Of a stretch of 64,000 nucleotides of DNA, positions 30,572 through 40,474 are shown one piece after another (position 1 is the stretch's first letter; each line of letters opens with the position of its first letter). Under the pieces are notes generated by a model, which saw only the letters and a program-made list of their open reading frames with translations, was not told the origin of the DNA and searched no databases. The stretch is from Mycobacterium sp. URHB0044 (GTDB lineage: Bacteria > Actinomycetota > Actinomycetes > Mycobacteriales > Mycobacteriaceae), in the NCBI RefSeq assembly GCF_000620625.1, contig NZ_JIAW01000001.1, positions 558,001 to 622,000 on the forward strand. Direction: 5' to 3'. Both the position numbers and the translations under genes were made by a program.

Positions 30572-31861
30572 CTACTCGTCCTGGATTCGGTCGGCGCGGC
30601 GCCCGATCGTCGAATGCGCGGCCAGTCCAAGGAGATAGACCACTGCACCGCAGACCGCCAGCACCGGCGCGTGTCCGTTGGCGGGGATGACGGCGGCCGC
30701 CACCGCGATCGCGCCGACGAACGACACCCAGAACAGTGAATCCTGCACGGTGAAGACGTGGCCGCGCAACGCGTCGTCGACGTCGATCTGCATGGCCGAG
30801 TCGGCACACAACTTCACCACCTGCCCGGCGCCCCCGAGCAGCAGGCCGCACGCGATCATCATCGGCAGTTGCAGGCCCGAGCCGCCCAACTGGACGACGG
30901 CCGCCAGGCCGAGCGCGCCGTTGGCGGTGGCGTAGCGGCCCCAGCGGAGCACGGCGGACGGGGTGATGAACGTCGCGAGGAAGGCTCCGAGTCCGGTCGC
31001 GGCGACGAACAGCACCGCGGTGCCCAGCCCGGCGACGTCGCGCATGCCGGTATGCCGGACGATCACCAGGACCAGCAGCGTGTTGAACCCGAACACCACC
31101 CGGTGCGCGGCCAGCCCGGACAGCGTGGCGGCAACCGTGGGGACGGCAAGCACCGTGCGGATGCCATACCCCCAACCGGTGGCCACGACGTAGGCCACGG
31201 AACCGTGGACCGCCCTGGCGCTGTCGTCCGGTCCCAGCGCGCGCGGCTTGATCCGCACCGACAGCCACAGCGCGATCGCGACCGGCACCATCGCGATGTA
31301 GATCACCGAGGCGGCGCCCGCATCGCCGGTGCCGAACAACCACCGCGGCAGCAGCATGAAGTTGGCGCCGAGGAACGCCGCGGCGGCACCGGTGGCGGTG
31401 GCCACCGAATTCATGGTGACCACCTGTTCGCGCGGGACGACGTGGGGCAGCGCGGCGGACAGTCCCGACGATACGAAGCGGGTGAAGCCGTTGATGATCA
31501 ACGCCCCGCACAGGATCGCCAGTTCGCCCGCGCCGACGGCCAGCAGCGTGCCGACGCCGATCATCAGGAACAGCCGGGCCAGGTTCGCGCCGATGAGCAC
31601 CACACGGCGGTCCCACCGGTCGAGCAGTGCACCCGCGAACGGGCCGAGGAGTGAGTACGGCAGGAACAGCACGGCGAACGAGCCCGCGATCTCCCACGGC
31701 CCTGCGGCACGCTCCGGGTTGAACAGCAGGGCACCCGCCAACCCGGCCTGGAACACGCCGTCGCCGAACTGGCTGACCGCGCGCAGTTCGAGCAGTCGGC
31801 GGAATTCGGGCAGCGCGCGCACCGACTGCCACAAGGCATTGGGTGCGCGAGATTCGGTCAC
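30572..31861 (-). CDS. MFS transporter (Rv0037c-type)
   Basis: 429-aa membrane protein with about 12 hydrophobic segments; the loop [19 protein letters not shown] (MFS motif A-like) is at about residues 70-88. The start GTG 31861 ([13 protein letters not shown]) fits homologues better than an upstream start at 31915. Probably an exporter; the substrate is unknown. It is in an operon with the TIGR03084-type gene, as in M. tuberculosis. Confidence 0.88.
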   Translation of the reverse strand: MTESRAPNALWQSVRALPEFRRLLELRAVSQFGDGVFQAGLAGALLFNPERAAGPWEIAGSFAVLFLPYSLLGPFAGALLDRWDRRVVLIGANLARLFLMIGVGTLLAVGAGELAILCGALIINGFTRFVSSGLSAALPHVVPREQVVTMNSVATATGAAAAFLGANFMLLPRWLFGTGDAGAASVIYIAMVPVAIALWLSVRIKPRALGPDDSARAVHGSVAYVVATGWGYGIRTVLAVPTVAATLSGLAAHRVVFGFNTLLVLVIVRHTGMRDVAGLGTAVLFVAATGLGAFLATFITPSAVLRWGRYATANGALGLAAVVQLGGSGLQLPMMIACGLLLGGAGQVVKLCADSAMQIDVDDALRGHVFTVQDSLFWVSFVGAIAVAAAVIPANGHAPVLAVCGAVVYLLGLAAHSTIGRRADRIQDE

Positions 31862-31983
31862 GTCAGATCCGGTCCTGTCGAACGGTGTTACACGGCGATC
31901 GGCAACCCGATCCACACTACAAATATCCCGGCAGGCCGTGCCCGTTCGCCACGTCGGGGCGGTGCTGGTGACATGATGGAGGG

Positions 31984-32589
31984 GTGGCGCATTCAGACGA
32001 CCCGGAGGACTTCATCGCTCCCTCCGTGCCTCGCGTACGTGCGGGAACGCTGCTGCTTGCCAACACCGATCTGCTCGAGCCTACGTTCCGGCGCAGCGTC
32101 ATCTACGTGGTCGAGCACAACGACGGCGGCACGCTCGGCGTGGTGCTGAACCGCCCCAGCGAGACCGCCGTCTACAACGTCCTTCCGCAGTGGGCGAAGC
32201 TGGCCACCAAGCCGAAGACGATGTTCATCGGCGGGCCGGTCAAGCGGGATGCCGCGCTGTGCCTGGCCACGCTGCGCGTCGGCACCGACCCCGCCGGTGT
32301 GCCCGGGTTGCGCCACGTGCAGGGCCGGATGGTCATGGTGGACCTGGACGCCGAACCCGACGAGATCGCCCCCTTGGTCGAGGGGGTGCGGATCTACGCC
32401 GGCTACTCCGGCTGGACCATCGGCCAGCTCGACGGCGAGATCGAGCGCGACGACTGGATCGTGTTGTCTGCCATGCCGTCCGACGTTCTGGTCGAACCCC
32501 GGGTGGACCTGTGGTCGCGGGTGCTGCGTCGACAGCCATTGCCGCTGTCGCTACTGGCGACGCATCCGATCGACGTGAGCCGTAACTAG
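31984..32589 (+). CDS. YqgE/AlgH family protein (Rv0038-type)
   Basis: 201-aa DUF179/AlgH protein. Family motifs are [34 protein letters not shown] and MFIGGPV, with [16 protein letters not shown] near residue 140. The start is GTG 31984 with GGAGG just upstream. Function uncertain in all bacteria. Confidence 0.93.
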   Translation: MAHSDDPEDFIAPSVPRVRAGTLLLANTDLLEPTFRRSVIYVVEHNDGGTLGVVLNRPSETAVYNVLPQWAKLATKPKTMFIGGPVKRDAALCLATLRVGTDPAGVPGLRHVQGRMVMVDLDAEPDEIAPLVEGVRIYAGYSGWTIGQLDGEIERDDWIVLSAMPSDVLVEPRVDLWSRVLRRQPLPLSLLATHPIDVSRN

Positions 32590-32638
32590 GCGTTCGGCGC
32601 GAAAGCGCTTCTGCTGCAATGTGTTCGGCGGGCCTACC

Positions 32639-32986
32639 TCAGTGGCAGGACAGTGTGCAGGATGCGCAGGTACCCGCGCAGCTGGCTGCAGCCTCTTGGT
32701 TCGCCACGACCTTGGCGCTCTGATAGCAGCCCGCGCCGACGGTGCCGACGGCGCCGACGACGCAAATTCCCACTAGTAGTAGGCCGGTCTCCGGCCGCAC
32801 CGACAGCGCCACGATCCCGCCGGCGGCCAGCATGGCTGCGGCCGCCAACTGGATGGGCGCGACGGTGCGCAACACCTGCCGCACCGGGTCGCTGGACCGC
32901 GGACGGAGCAACAGCCACAGGCCCAGTCCTGCGACCGCGACGGCGGCGCACAGGCACAGCACCGCGGCAATCAGCATGGGCCACAC
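32639..32986 (-). CDS. Small membrane protein with Cys-rich tail (Rv0039c-type)
   Basis: 115 aa (112 if ATG 32977 is used instead of GTG 32986). Three hydrophobic helices (residues about 4-27, 42-62, 66-88) precede a tail with five cysteines ending CAGTCASCTLSCH, which could bind metal. It converges with yqgE. Function unknown. Confidence 0.75.
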   Translation of the reverse strand: MWPMLIAAVLCLCAAVAVAGLGLWLLLRPRSSDPVRQVLRTVAPIQLAAAAMLAAGGIVALSVRPETGLLLVGICVVGAVGTVGAGCYQSAKVVANQEAAASCAGTCASCTLSCH

Positions 32987-33019
32987 AATACGGGGCCGCC
33001 GACGCGGTGGCGGCCTGGG

Positions 33020-33967
33020 TCAGCTGGGCAGCCCGACCACCGGCGTCAGTGCTGGCAGCGCAGCCGGGCCCGCGAGCGGAGCTACCGCGGCAGGCGCCGC
33101 CGGTACCGGCGGGACCGGCGCGGTGGGCGAGGTGACCCGGAATCCGTTGACGATGGCGTCCGTGGCCTGGCCCGCGGCGACCGACACCTGCGCGCTGGTG
33201 GTGACCGTCAGCGTCACCAGGTAGCGGTCGGTGCCGGAGGTCGCGATGACGTGGCGGCGGGAGGTGTTCAGCGTCATGTTGTTCTGCCGGTAGGTGCCCT
33301 CGATCACCGCGGAGGGCATGCCACCGAAGTCGGCGAGCGACGCGTCGGTGGAACGCCACGCCGGCAGCTGCTGGCTGTCGATCAGGCCGTGGCTGATGGC
33401 TTCCTTCGGGTCGAAGTCACCGACCAGCTTGTAGACGACGACCTGGGCGTTGGACGTGTAGAGCCCGTCGCCTCCCACGCGGTCGGCGATCACGGCGAAC
33501 GCGTCGGGCACGTTCGGATCGGGTACGTGGCTCCAGCCGGTGGGCATCGGCAGCACGATCGTCAGCGCCTTGAAGTCGTTGGCGACCTGCGGCTCGAGGC
33601 CGACGTTGTGCTCCTTGAGGTAGTCGATGATGGTCCCGGAGGCGGCAGGCACGATCGTCGACGGCGCGGCAACGGGGGCGACCGCGGCAGGAACGCTCAG
33701 ACCGGCGGCCGGCTGGACGCCTGGTGCTGCCGCTGCTGGTGCTGCCGCAGGCACTGCCGCCGTTCCGACCGGCGCGGTGGGCGCACCGGCCTGCACCGTG
33801 ATCGTCTGGGTCACCGTTGCGGGTGCGGGCACGGCGGGTGCGGGCAAGGCGGGTTGCGGCAGGGTGGGCTCGGCCGAGGCGGTGGTGCTTGCAAAGCCGA
33901 CGACGCCGGCCACGCCGGCGGCCACACCTCCTGCCAGAAGCCCCCAGCGGCGGGCATGTTCGTACAT
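33020..33967 (-). CDS. mtc28: Proline-rich secreted antigen Mtc28-type
   Basis: 315-aa exported protein of the LpqN/LpqT-like family (Rv0040c). The signal peptide is residues 1-32 (ending TTASAEPT). A long Pro/Ala/Val-rich region reaches about residue 105; the folded domain starts TIIDYLKEHNVGLEPQ and contains LPMPTGWSHVPDP. The tail is again proline-rich. Cell-wall associated in M. tuberculosis. Confidence 0.92.
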   Translation of the reverse strand: MYEHARRWGLLAGGVAAGVAGVVGFASTTASAEPTLPQPALPAPAVPAPATVTQTITVQAGAPTAPVGTAAVPAAAPAAAAPGVQPAAGLSVPAAVAPVAAPSTIVPAASGTIIDYLKEHNVGLEPQVANDFKALTIVLPMPTGWSHVPDPNVPDAFAVIADRVGGDGLYTSNAQVVVYKLVGDFDPKEAISHGLIDSQQLPAWRSTDASLADFGGMPSAVIEGTYRQNNMTLNTSRRHVIATSGTDRYLVTLTVTTSAQVSVAAGQATDAIVNGFRVTSPTAPVPPVPAAPAAVAPLAGPAALPALTPVVGLPS

Positions 33968-34196
33968 CTGACGTGCGTCCTTCCGAACTCTCCTGGATCA
34001 AAGTCGGGCATGCGTGCCCCGGCCAGGCGCCGACTGTATCCACGCCCGAGGGGCAGCCACCAGGGCCGGGATCGACTCGCAACCATGCGCTGACCGGTCT
34101 GCAACGGAACCGAGATCAACCCGTTGCCGCAGCTGCGTGACCCGGGCCACATGGCGTGCCGACGGCCCCGTTTGGCCCGTTGACTACCCTGTTCAC

Positions 34197-37040
34197 GTGA
34201 CCGATCAGGACGGCGCCTCCGACGCCTCGGACACCCCGCAGTTCCGCTACAACGCGGATTTGGCCGGGGAGATCGAGCGCGCCTGGCAGGAGACATGGGC
34301 GCGGTCGGGCACGTTCAACGTGCCGAATCCGGTCGGGACGCTGGCTCCGACCGACGGTGGCACGGTGCCTGCGGACAAGATGTTCGTGCAGGACATGTTC
34401 CCGTACCCGTCGGGCGAGGGTCTGCACGTCGGACATCCGCTCGGCTACATCGCCACCGACGTGTACGCCAGGTACTTCCGGATGACCGGCCGCAATGTCT
34501 TGCATGCCTTGGGATTCGACGCCTTCGGCCTGCCTGCGGAGCAATACGCGGTGCAGACTGGCACGCATCCCCGCACGCGGACTGAAGCCAACATCGTCAA
34601 CTTCCGGCGCCAGCTGGGCCGTCTTGGCCTCGGCCACGACGCGCGCCGCAGCTTCGCCACCACCGACGTCGACTTCTACAAGTGGACACAGTGGATCTTC
34701 CTGCAGATCTACAACGCCTGGTTCGACACCGCGGCCAACAAGGCGCGGCCGATCGCCGAACTGATCGCGGAGTTCGATTCGGGTGCACGGCTACTCGAGG
34801 ACGGCCGCACGTGGTCGGACCTGACGCCGGACCAGCGAGCCGACGTCGTCGACTCCTACCGGCTGGTCTACCGGGCCGACTCGGTGGTGAACTGGTGTCC
34901 CGGGTTGGGCACGGTGCTGGCCAACGAGGAAGTGACGTCGGACGGTCGCAGCGACCGCGGTAACTTCCCCGTGTTCCGGAAGCGGCTGCGGCAGTGGATG
35001 ATGCGGATCACCGCGTACTCCGACCGGTTGCTCGACGACCTGGAAGTCCTGGACTGGCCGGAGAAGGTCAAGGCCATGCAGCGCAACTGGATCGGCCGGT
35101 CCACCGGGGCGGAGGTGCAGTTCGCCACCGACGCCGGTGACATCGAAGTCTTCACCACGCGGCCGGACACCTTGTTCGGCGCCACCTACATGGTGCTGGC
35201 GCCGGAGCATCCCTTGGTCGAGTCGCTCGCCGCCGCCGAGTGGCCCACCGGCGTGGACGCGCGGTGGACGTTCGGCGCGGCGACACCCGCCGAAGCGGTG
35301 GCCTCCTACCGGTCGTCGATCGCGGCGAAGTCCGATCTGGAGCGGCAGGAGAACAAGACCAAGACCGGTGTGTTCACCGGCTCCTACGCCACCAATCCCG
35401 TTAATGGCCAAAGCATTCCGGTGTTCATCGCCGACTACGTGCTGATCGGCTACGGCACCGGCGCGATCATGGCGGTGCCTGGACACGATCAGCGCGACTG
35501 GGAGTTCGCAACCGAGTTCGGGCTGCCCATCGTGGAGGTCATCAGCGGGGGCGACGTGTCGGAGGCCGCGTTCAACGGCGACGGCGTGCTGGTGAACTCG
35601 GGCGAGCTCGACGGGCTGAGCATCGCGTCGGCCAAGGAGGCCATCGTCACGCGGCTGGAGGCGGGTGGCCGCGGCCGGGCTCGCGTCGAGTACAAGCTGC
35701 GCGACTGGCTGTTCGCGCGGCAGCGCTACTGGGGTGAGCCGTTCCCGATCGTCTACGACGCCGATGGTCGTGCCCATCCGCTGCCGGAATCCGCGCTGCC
35801 CGTGGAACTTCCGGACATCCCCGACTACTCGCCGGTGCAGCTCGATCCCGACGACGCCGACAGCGAGCCGTCGCCGCCGTTGGGCAAGGTCAGCGAATGG
35901 GTGCACGTCGAACTCGATCTCGGCGACGGATTGCAGCCCTACACCCGCGACACCAACGTCATGCCGCAGTGGGCGGGCAGTTCCTGGTACGAGCTGCGCT
36001 ACGCCGACCCGCACAACTCGGAGACGTTCTGCGCCAAGGAGAACGAGGCGTACTGGATGGGTCCGCGTCCGGCCGAGCACGGCGCGCACGACCCGGGTGG
36101 CGTGGATCTGTACGTGGGTGGCGTCGAGCACGCGGTGCTGCACCTGCTGTACTCGCGGTTCTGGCACAAGGTGCTGTACGACCTCGGCCACGTCAGCTCT
36201 CGCGAGCCGTACCGGCGGCTGGTCAACCAGGGCTACATCCAGGCGTTCGCGTACACCGACGCCCGCGGCTCCTACGTGCCCGCGGCCGAAGTCGTTGAGC
36301 GCGAAGGGAAGTTCTTCTATCAGGACTCCGAGGTAAACCAGGAGTTCGGCAAGATCGGCAAGAGCCTGAAGAACTCGGTGTCACCGGACGAGATCTGTGA
36401 CGAGTACGGCGCGGACACGCTGCGCGTCTACGAGATGTCGATGGGCCCGCTGGAGGCGTCGCGGCCGTGGGCCACCAAGGACGTCGTCGGGGCGTACCGC
36501 TTCCTGCAGCGCGTGTGGCGCACGGTGGTCGACGAGGCCACCGGCACCGAACGGGTGGCCGACCACGAGGCCGTCGGTGAGGAGACGCTGCGACTGCTGC
36601 ACCGCACCATCGCCGGCGTCGCGGATGACTATGCGGCGCTTCGGAACAACACCGCTGCGGCGAAGCTGATCGAGTACACGAACCACCTGACCAAGGAAGG
36701 CGTGACCGCCCGCGCGGCCATCGAACCACTGGTGCTGATGGTCGCGCCGCTGGCGCCGCACCTGGCCGAGGAGTTGTGGCGGCGGCTCGGCCACGACACG
36801 TCGCTGGCGCACGGACCGTTCCCGCAGGCCGATCCCGCCTATCTGGTCGAGGACACCGTCGAATACCCCGTGCAGGTCAACGGCAAGGTGCGGGGACGCA
36901 TCACCGTCGCGGCCGACGCCGACGCCGACCTGGTGGAGGCCGCCGCGCTGTCCGACGAGAAGGTCGCCGCGTTCCTCGACGGCGCCACCCCGAAGAAGGT
37001 CATCGTCGTCGCAGGCAAGCTGGTCAACCTCGTCGTCTAG
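34197..37040 (+). CDS. leuS: Leucyl-tRNA synthetase
   Basis: 947-aa class I synthetase. The start GTG 34197 ([12 protein letters not shown]) is set by homology. The HIGH equivalent HVGHPLGY is at residues 77-84, a large CP1 editing domain is present (residues about 250-480), and the KMSKS loop reads KIGKSLKNS, a usual mycobacterial variant. The C-terminal domain ends [15 protein letters not shown]. It is single-copy and essential. Confidence 0.97.
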   Translation: MTDQDGASDASDTPQFRYNADLAGEIERAWQETWARSGTFNVPNPVGTLAPTDGGTVPADKMFVQDMFPYPSGEGLHVGHPLGYIATDVYARYFRMTGRNVLHALGFDAFGLPAEQYAVQTGTHPRTRTEANIVNFRRQLGRLGLGHDARRSFATTDVDFYKWTQWIFLQIYNAWFDTAANKARPIAELIAEFDSGARLLEDGRTWSDLTPDQRADVVDSYRLVYRADSVVNWCPGLGTVLANEEVTSDGRSDRGNFPVFRKRLRQWMMRITAYSDRLLDDLEVLDWPEKVKAMQRNWIGRSTGAEVQFATDAGDIEVFTTRPDTLFGATYMVLAPEHPLVESLAAAEWPTGVDARWTFGAATPAEAVASYRSSIAAKSDLERQENKTKTGVFTGSYATNPVNGQSIPVFIADYVLIGYGTGAIMAVPGHDQRDWEFATEFGLPIVEVISGGDVSEAAFNGDGVLVNSGELDGLSIASAKEAIVTRLEAGGRGRARVEYKLRDWLFARQRYWGEPFPIVYDADGRAHPLPESALPVELPDIPDYSPVQLDPDDADSEPSPPLGKVSEWVHVELDLGDGLQPYTRDTNVMPQWAGSSWYELRYADPHNSETFCAKENEAYWMGPRPAEHGAHDPGGVDLYVGGVEHAVLHLLYSRFWHKVLYDLGHVSSREPYRRLVNQGYIQAFAYTDARGSYVPAAEVVEREGKFFYQDSEVNQEFGKIGKSLKNSVSPDEICDEYGADTLRVYEMSMGPLEASRPWATKDVVGAYRFLQRVWRTVVDEATGTERVADHEAVGEETLRLLHRTIAGVADDYAALRNNTAAAKLIEYTNHLTKEGVTARAAIEPLVLMVAPLAPHLAEELWRRLGHDTSLAHGPFPQADPAYLVEDTVEYPVQVNGKVRGRITVAADADADLVEAAALSDEKVAAFLDGATPKKVIVVAGKLVNLVV

Positions 37041-37043
37041 CGG

Positions 37044-37102
37044 GATTTCGGCGTGCTGCGTAACGCTGAGGGCGACGGATCACGCCGAAATCGCCCTCAG
37101 CG
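37044..37102. terminator. Interlocked palindromes between convergent leuS and SDR gene
   Basis: Two perfect 12-bp inverted repeats are interleaved: GATTTCGGCGTG (37044-37055) pairs with 37081-37092, and CGCTGAGGGCGA (37064-37075) pairs with 37091-37102. The two right arms share 2 bp, so the stems compete or form a pseudoknot. The position, just past the leuS stop and over the SDR stop (37097), suggests a bidirectional terminator. Confidence 0.75.
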
Positions 37103-37762
37103 CGGGCGGATGACGACCTCGTGCACGTGCCCATCGGGCGGCGTCGCCACCGCCTGCGCCACCACCGCGGCGACGGTGTCGGGTTGCAGGAAGTTCTCGG
37201 GCACGTACTCGCGTCCCTCGTAGGCGATGAGGTCGCGCTGCATGTCGGTGGCGATCCGACCGGGATGCACCGAGGTGACGCGCAGCTCGGGCTCGTCGGC
37301 CCGCAGCGAATCGGCGAACGCCCGCAACGCGAACTTGCTCGCCGAGTACGACGCCAACCCGGGCGACGCGTTGTGTCCTGCGCCGGAGTTGATGAAGACG
37401 ACGTGCCCACGGGCGCTGCGCAGGGCGGGCAGCAGAGCGAGGGTGAGCGCGACCGCGCCGACGACGTTGACCTCGAGCGTGGCCCGCCACTCGTCGACGG
37501 TGGATTCGGCCACCCGCCCGGGGAAGGACACCCCCGCGTTGTGGACCAGCACGTCCAGGTCGGTGAGCACTTCGGCCCCGGCCTCGATGCTGGCCTCATC
37601 GGTGAGGTCCAACGGCCAGGTGGGGGCGCCGAGTCGCTCCGCCAGCGCGTCAAGGCGGTCCGATGGGCGGCCGGCGAGTAGCAGCGTGTGGGTGGGAGCC
37701 AGGGCGGTGGCGATGGCGGCTCCGAGCCCGCCGCCCGCTCCCGTAATCATTGCGGTCGGCAC
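37097..37762 (-). CDS. Short-chain dehydrogenase/reductase
   Basis: 221-aa classical SDR. The cofactor motif TGAGGGLGAAIA is at about residues 7-18, followed by VLVHNAGVS and the catalytic YSASK (Tyr at about residue 141) preceded by INSGAGHN. The substrate is unknown. Lack of an acidic residue after strand 2 (LAGRPSDRLD) hints at NADP use. It diverges from the glucosylglycerate hydrolase gene. Confidence 0.9.
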   Translation of the reverse strand: MPTAMITGAGGGLGAAIATALAPTHTLLLAGRPSDRLDALAERLGAPTWPLDLTDEASIEAGAEVLTDLDVLVHNAGVSFPGRVAESTVDEWRATLEVNVVGAVALTLALLPALRSARGHVVFINSGAGHNASPGLASYSASKFALRAFADSLRADEPELRVTSVHPGRIATDMQRDLIAYEGREYVPENFLQPDTVAAVVAQAVATPPDGHVHEVVIRPR

Positions 37763-37815
37763 GCCGACACACTACCGACCTGCATAGTTCGCTTCGGCGT
37801 CGCATCATTGAACAA

Positions 37816-39156
37816 ATGCCTCCCGATCCCAGCTTCGCGCCCACGCAACTCGCGGCCCGCGCCGCCTATCTCCTGCGTGGCAATGACCTCGGCGTGATGA
37901 CCACCGCCGCCCCGCTCCTGTACCCGCACATGTGGAGCTGGGACGCCGCGTTCGTGTCCATCGGGCTCGCCCCGCTCAGCGTGGAACGGGCGGTCGTCGA
38001 ACTCGACACGCTGCTGTCCGCGCAATGGCGCAACGGCATGATCCCGCACATCGTCTTCGCCAACGGTGTCGACGGGTACTTCCCGGGCCCCGCGAGGTGG
38101 GCATGCTCGGCGCTGGCGGCCAACGCCCCGCGCGTTCGGCACACGTCGGGCATCACCCAGCCGCCCGTCCACGCCATCGCCGTGCAACGCATCCTCGACC
38201 ACGCCCGCACCCGCGGCCGCTCCACGCGCTCGGTCGCCGAGGCGTTCCTCGACCGTCGGTGGTCGGATCTGGTGCGCTGGCACCGCTGGCTGGCAGAGGC
38301 GCGTGACCCGAACACGCGCGGCCGGGTCACGCTGTACCACGGCTGGGAGTCCGGCATGGACAACTCGCCGCGCTGGGATAGCGCGTACGCCAACGTGATT
38401 CCCGGCGCGGTGCCCGAATACCAGCGCGAGGACAACGCGATCGTGACCGACGCCAGCCAGCGTCCGTCCGACGTCGAGTACGACCGGTACCTGTGGCTGG
38501 TCGAGGAGATGAAGTCCGTCCGCTACGACGACGACCTGCTGCCCAAGGTGATGAGCTTCGCCGTCGAGGACGTGTTCGTGTCGGCCATCCTCTCGGTCGC
38601 CTGCACGGTGCTCGCCGAGATCGGGGAGGACTACAAACGGCCCAACGCCGACGTCCGCGACCTCTACTCCTGGGCCGAGCGGTTCCGCACCGGCGTCGTC
38701 GAGACGGCCAACCAAAGAACCGGCGCCGCAAGGGATTACGACGTCCGTGCCGAACGCTACGTGGCCACCGAAACCGTCGCCCAGTTCGCGCCGCTGCTGT
38801 GCGGTGGGCTGCCGCACGACCAGGAACGCGCGCTGCTGCGCCTGTTCGACGGGCCGCGGTTCTGCGGGCACCCCGACCTCAAGTACTCGCTGATCCCGTC
38901 GACGTCACCGGTGTCGCGCGACTTCCGCGCGCGGGAGTACTGGCGTGGGCCGGTCTGGCCCGTGATGACGTGGCTGTTCTCGTGGTGCTTCGCCCGCCGC
39001 GGTTGGTCCGAGCGCTCGCTGAGCCTGCGGCGCGAGGGGCTGCGGCAGGCCAGCGACGGCACCTTCGCCGAATACTACGAACCGTTCACGGGTGAGCCGC
39101 TTGGCAGCATGCAGCAGTCGTGGACGGCCGCAGCCGTGCTGGACTGGTTGGGGTAG
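37816..39156 (+). CDS. ggh: Glucosylglycerate hydrolase (GH63)
   Basis: 446-aa hydrolase. ATG 37816 (MPPDPSFAPTQLAARAAYLL) gives the same length as the characterised M. hassiacum enzyme, as I recall it. The residues known there as catalytic or gate fall at the same numbers: Asp43 (WSWDAAF), Asp182 (WESGMDNSP), Glu419 (TFAEYYEP). It releases glucose and glycerate from glucosylglycerate, a solute accumulated under nitrogen limitation. The marR stop follows immediately on the other strand. Confidence 0.93.
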   Translation: MPPDPSFAPTQLAARAAYLLRGNDLGVMTTAAPLLYPHMWSWDAAFVSIGLAPLSVERAVVELDTLLSAQWRNGMIPHIVFANGVDGYFPGPARWACSALAANAPRVRHTSGITQPPVHAIAVQRILDHARTRGRSTRSVAEAFLDRRWSDLVRWHRWLAEARDPNTRGRVTLYHGWESGMDNSPRWDSAYANVIPGAVPEYQREDNAIVTDASQRPSDVEYDRYLWLVEEMKSVRYDDDLLPKVMSFAVEDVFVSAILSVACTVLAEIGEDYKRPNADVRDLYSWAERFRTGVVETANQRTGAARDYDVRAERYVATETVAQFAPLLCGGLPHDQERALLRLFDGPRFCGHPDLKYSLIPSTSPVSRDFRAREYWRGPVWPVMTWLFSWCFARRGWSERSLSLRREGLRQASDGTFAEYYEPFTGEPLGSMQQSWTAAAVLDWLG

Positions 39157-39621
39157 CTAGTCCGCTGTTTGCTCGGCGAGCCGCGCCAGCGGCGCCAAGG
39201 CGTCGGACAGCGCCTGCCGGTCGGTGTCGCTGAGCTTGCGCAGCAGGCCTGCGAGCGTTGCCCGCCGGGTGGCCAGCGCCTCCCGATGCTGAACCAATCC
39301 GCGCGGGGTGACGTCGACCAGGACGGCCCGCAGATCGGACGGATCACGGGAGCGTTTCACCAGTCCGAGCTTCTCCAGCCGCCGGATCGCGACCGTCGTC
39401 GTGGGGGTGCGCACGCGCTCGTGTGCGGCCAATTCGGTCATCCGGATCGGCCCCTGATCGAGCAGGGTCAACAGGATCGACAACTGGGCCAGGGTGAGAT
39501 CGGCTCCGCTATCCGCGGCACTGCGATGGGGGTCTGAGCGACGCAGCACGGAGAACAGCTTGGAGAGCACCTGTTGCAGCTCCCCGGCCAGCTCAGTGAC
39601 CTGCGGTTCCGTCTCTACCAT
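39157..39621 (-). CDS. MarR family regulator (Rv0042c-type)
   Basis: 154-aa winged-helix regulator. The HTH part is LTLAQLSILLTLLDQGPIRMTELAAHERVRTPTTT with wing RDPSDLRAVLVDVTPRG. The start ATG/GTG at 39621 follows a short AT-richer spacer. Target unknown; the neighbouring transport operon or ggh are candidates by position only. Confidence 0.9.
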   Translation of the reverse strand: MVETEPQVTELAGELQQVLSKLFSVLRRSDPHRSAADSGADLTLAQLSILLTLLDQGPIRMTELAAHERVRTPTTTVAIRRLEKLGLVKRSRDPSDLRAVLVDVTPRGLVQHREALATRRATLAGLLRKLSDTDRQALSDALAPLARLAEQTAD

Positions 39622-39733
39622 AATTCGCTAGTCTAACCTGTCATTGCCTGCCAGAACCTCAACATGCGATTTTTCTGCCCGGAACTGGCGCTCATGCGCA
39701 CGTGACTGCGCATGCCATCACGTTGCTCGAGCG

Positions 39734-40474
39734 TCAAAGCACCTGGTCGAGGAACTGCCGCAGCCGGTCGGTTTCGGCACCCTCGAAGATCCGCTCGGGC
39801 GGTCCGGACTCGACGACCACGCCGTGATCCATGAACACCACGGCGTCGGCCGCCGACTGGGCGAAGCCCATCTCGTGGGTGACGACCACCATGGTCATCC
39901 CGTCCGACCCGAGGTCGGCCATCAACGCCAGGATGCCCTTCACCAACTCGGGGTCCAGCGCCGACGTCGCCTCGTCGAAGAACATCACCTGAGGCGACAT
40001 CGCGAGTGCCCGTGCGATCGCTACGCGCTGTTGCTGTCCACCCGACAGCGTCGAGGGCCGCACGTCGGCCTTGTGTTTCAAGCCGACCCGTTCCAGCTGC
40101 GCCAGTCCGAGCTCGCGCGCCTCGTCGACCGCGAGCCGCTTGAGCTTGCGGGGCGCCAGCGTGACGTTGTCGAGCACGGTGCGGTGCGGGAAGAGATTGA
40201 ATTGCTGGAACACCATGCCGATGCGCTGACGCAGCTGATCCGGATCGTCCTTGAGCACGGAGCGCCCGTCGAGCAGGATGTCGCCGCGGTCCGGTTCGTA
40301 GAGCCGGTTGAGCGTCCGCAACAACGTCGACTTGCCGGATCCCGACGGACCGATCACCGCGGCGGTGGTGCCGGCGGGCACGTCGATGTCGACGCCGCGC
40401 AGTACCGAATTCGGGCCGAATGCCAGGTGAATGTCGCTGCCGCTGAGCGACACCGGGTTCACTGCCGTGGTCAT
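39734..40474 (-). CDS. glnQ: Polar amino acid ABC transporter ATPase (GlnQ-type)
   Basis: 246-aa ABC ATPase. Walker A is GPSGSGKSTLLRTL (about residue 37), signature LSGGQQQRVAIARAL, Walker B VMFFDEATSALDPE. The start overlaps the stop of the upstream permease as TGATG. It energises import of glutamine/glutamate-type amino acids. Confidence 0.95.
   Translation of the reverse strand: MTTAVNPVSLSGSDIHLAFGPNSVLRGVDIDVPAGTTAAVIGPSGSGKSTLLRTLNRLYEPDRGDILLDGRSVLKDDPDQLRQRIGMVFQQFNLFPHRTVLDNVTLAPRKLKRLAVDEARELGLAQLERVGLKHKADVRPSTLSGGQQQRVAIARALAMSPQVMFFDEATSALDPELVKGILALMADLGSDGMTMVVVTHEMGFAQSAADAVVFMDHGVVVESGPPERIFEGAETDRLRQFLDQVL

Noticed and set aside
30183..31832. 549-codon minus-strand ORF overlapping the MFS and TIGR03084-type genes
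   Set aside because: Shadow frame; both real genes are well supported in another frame.
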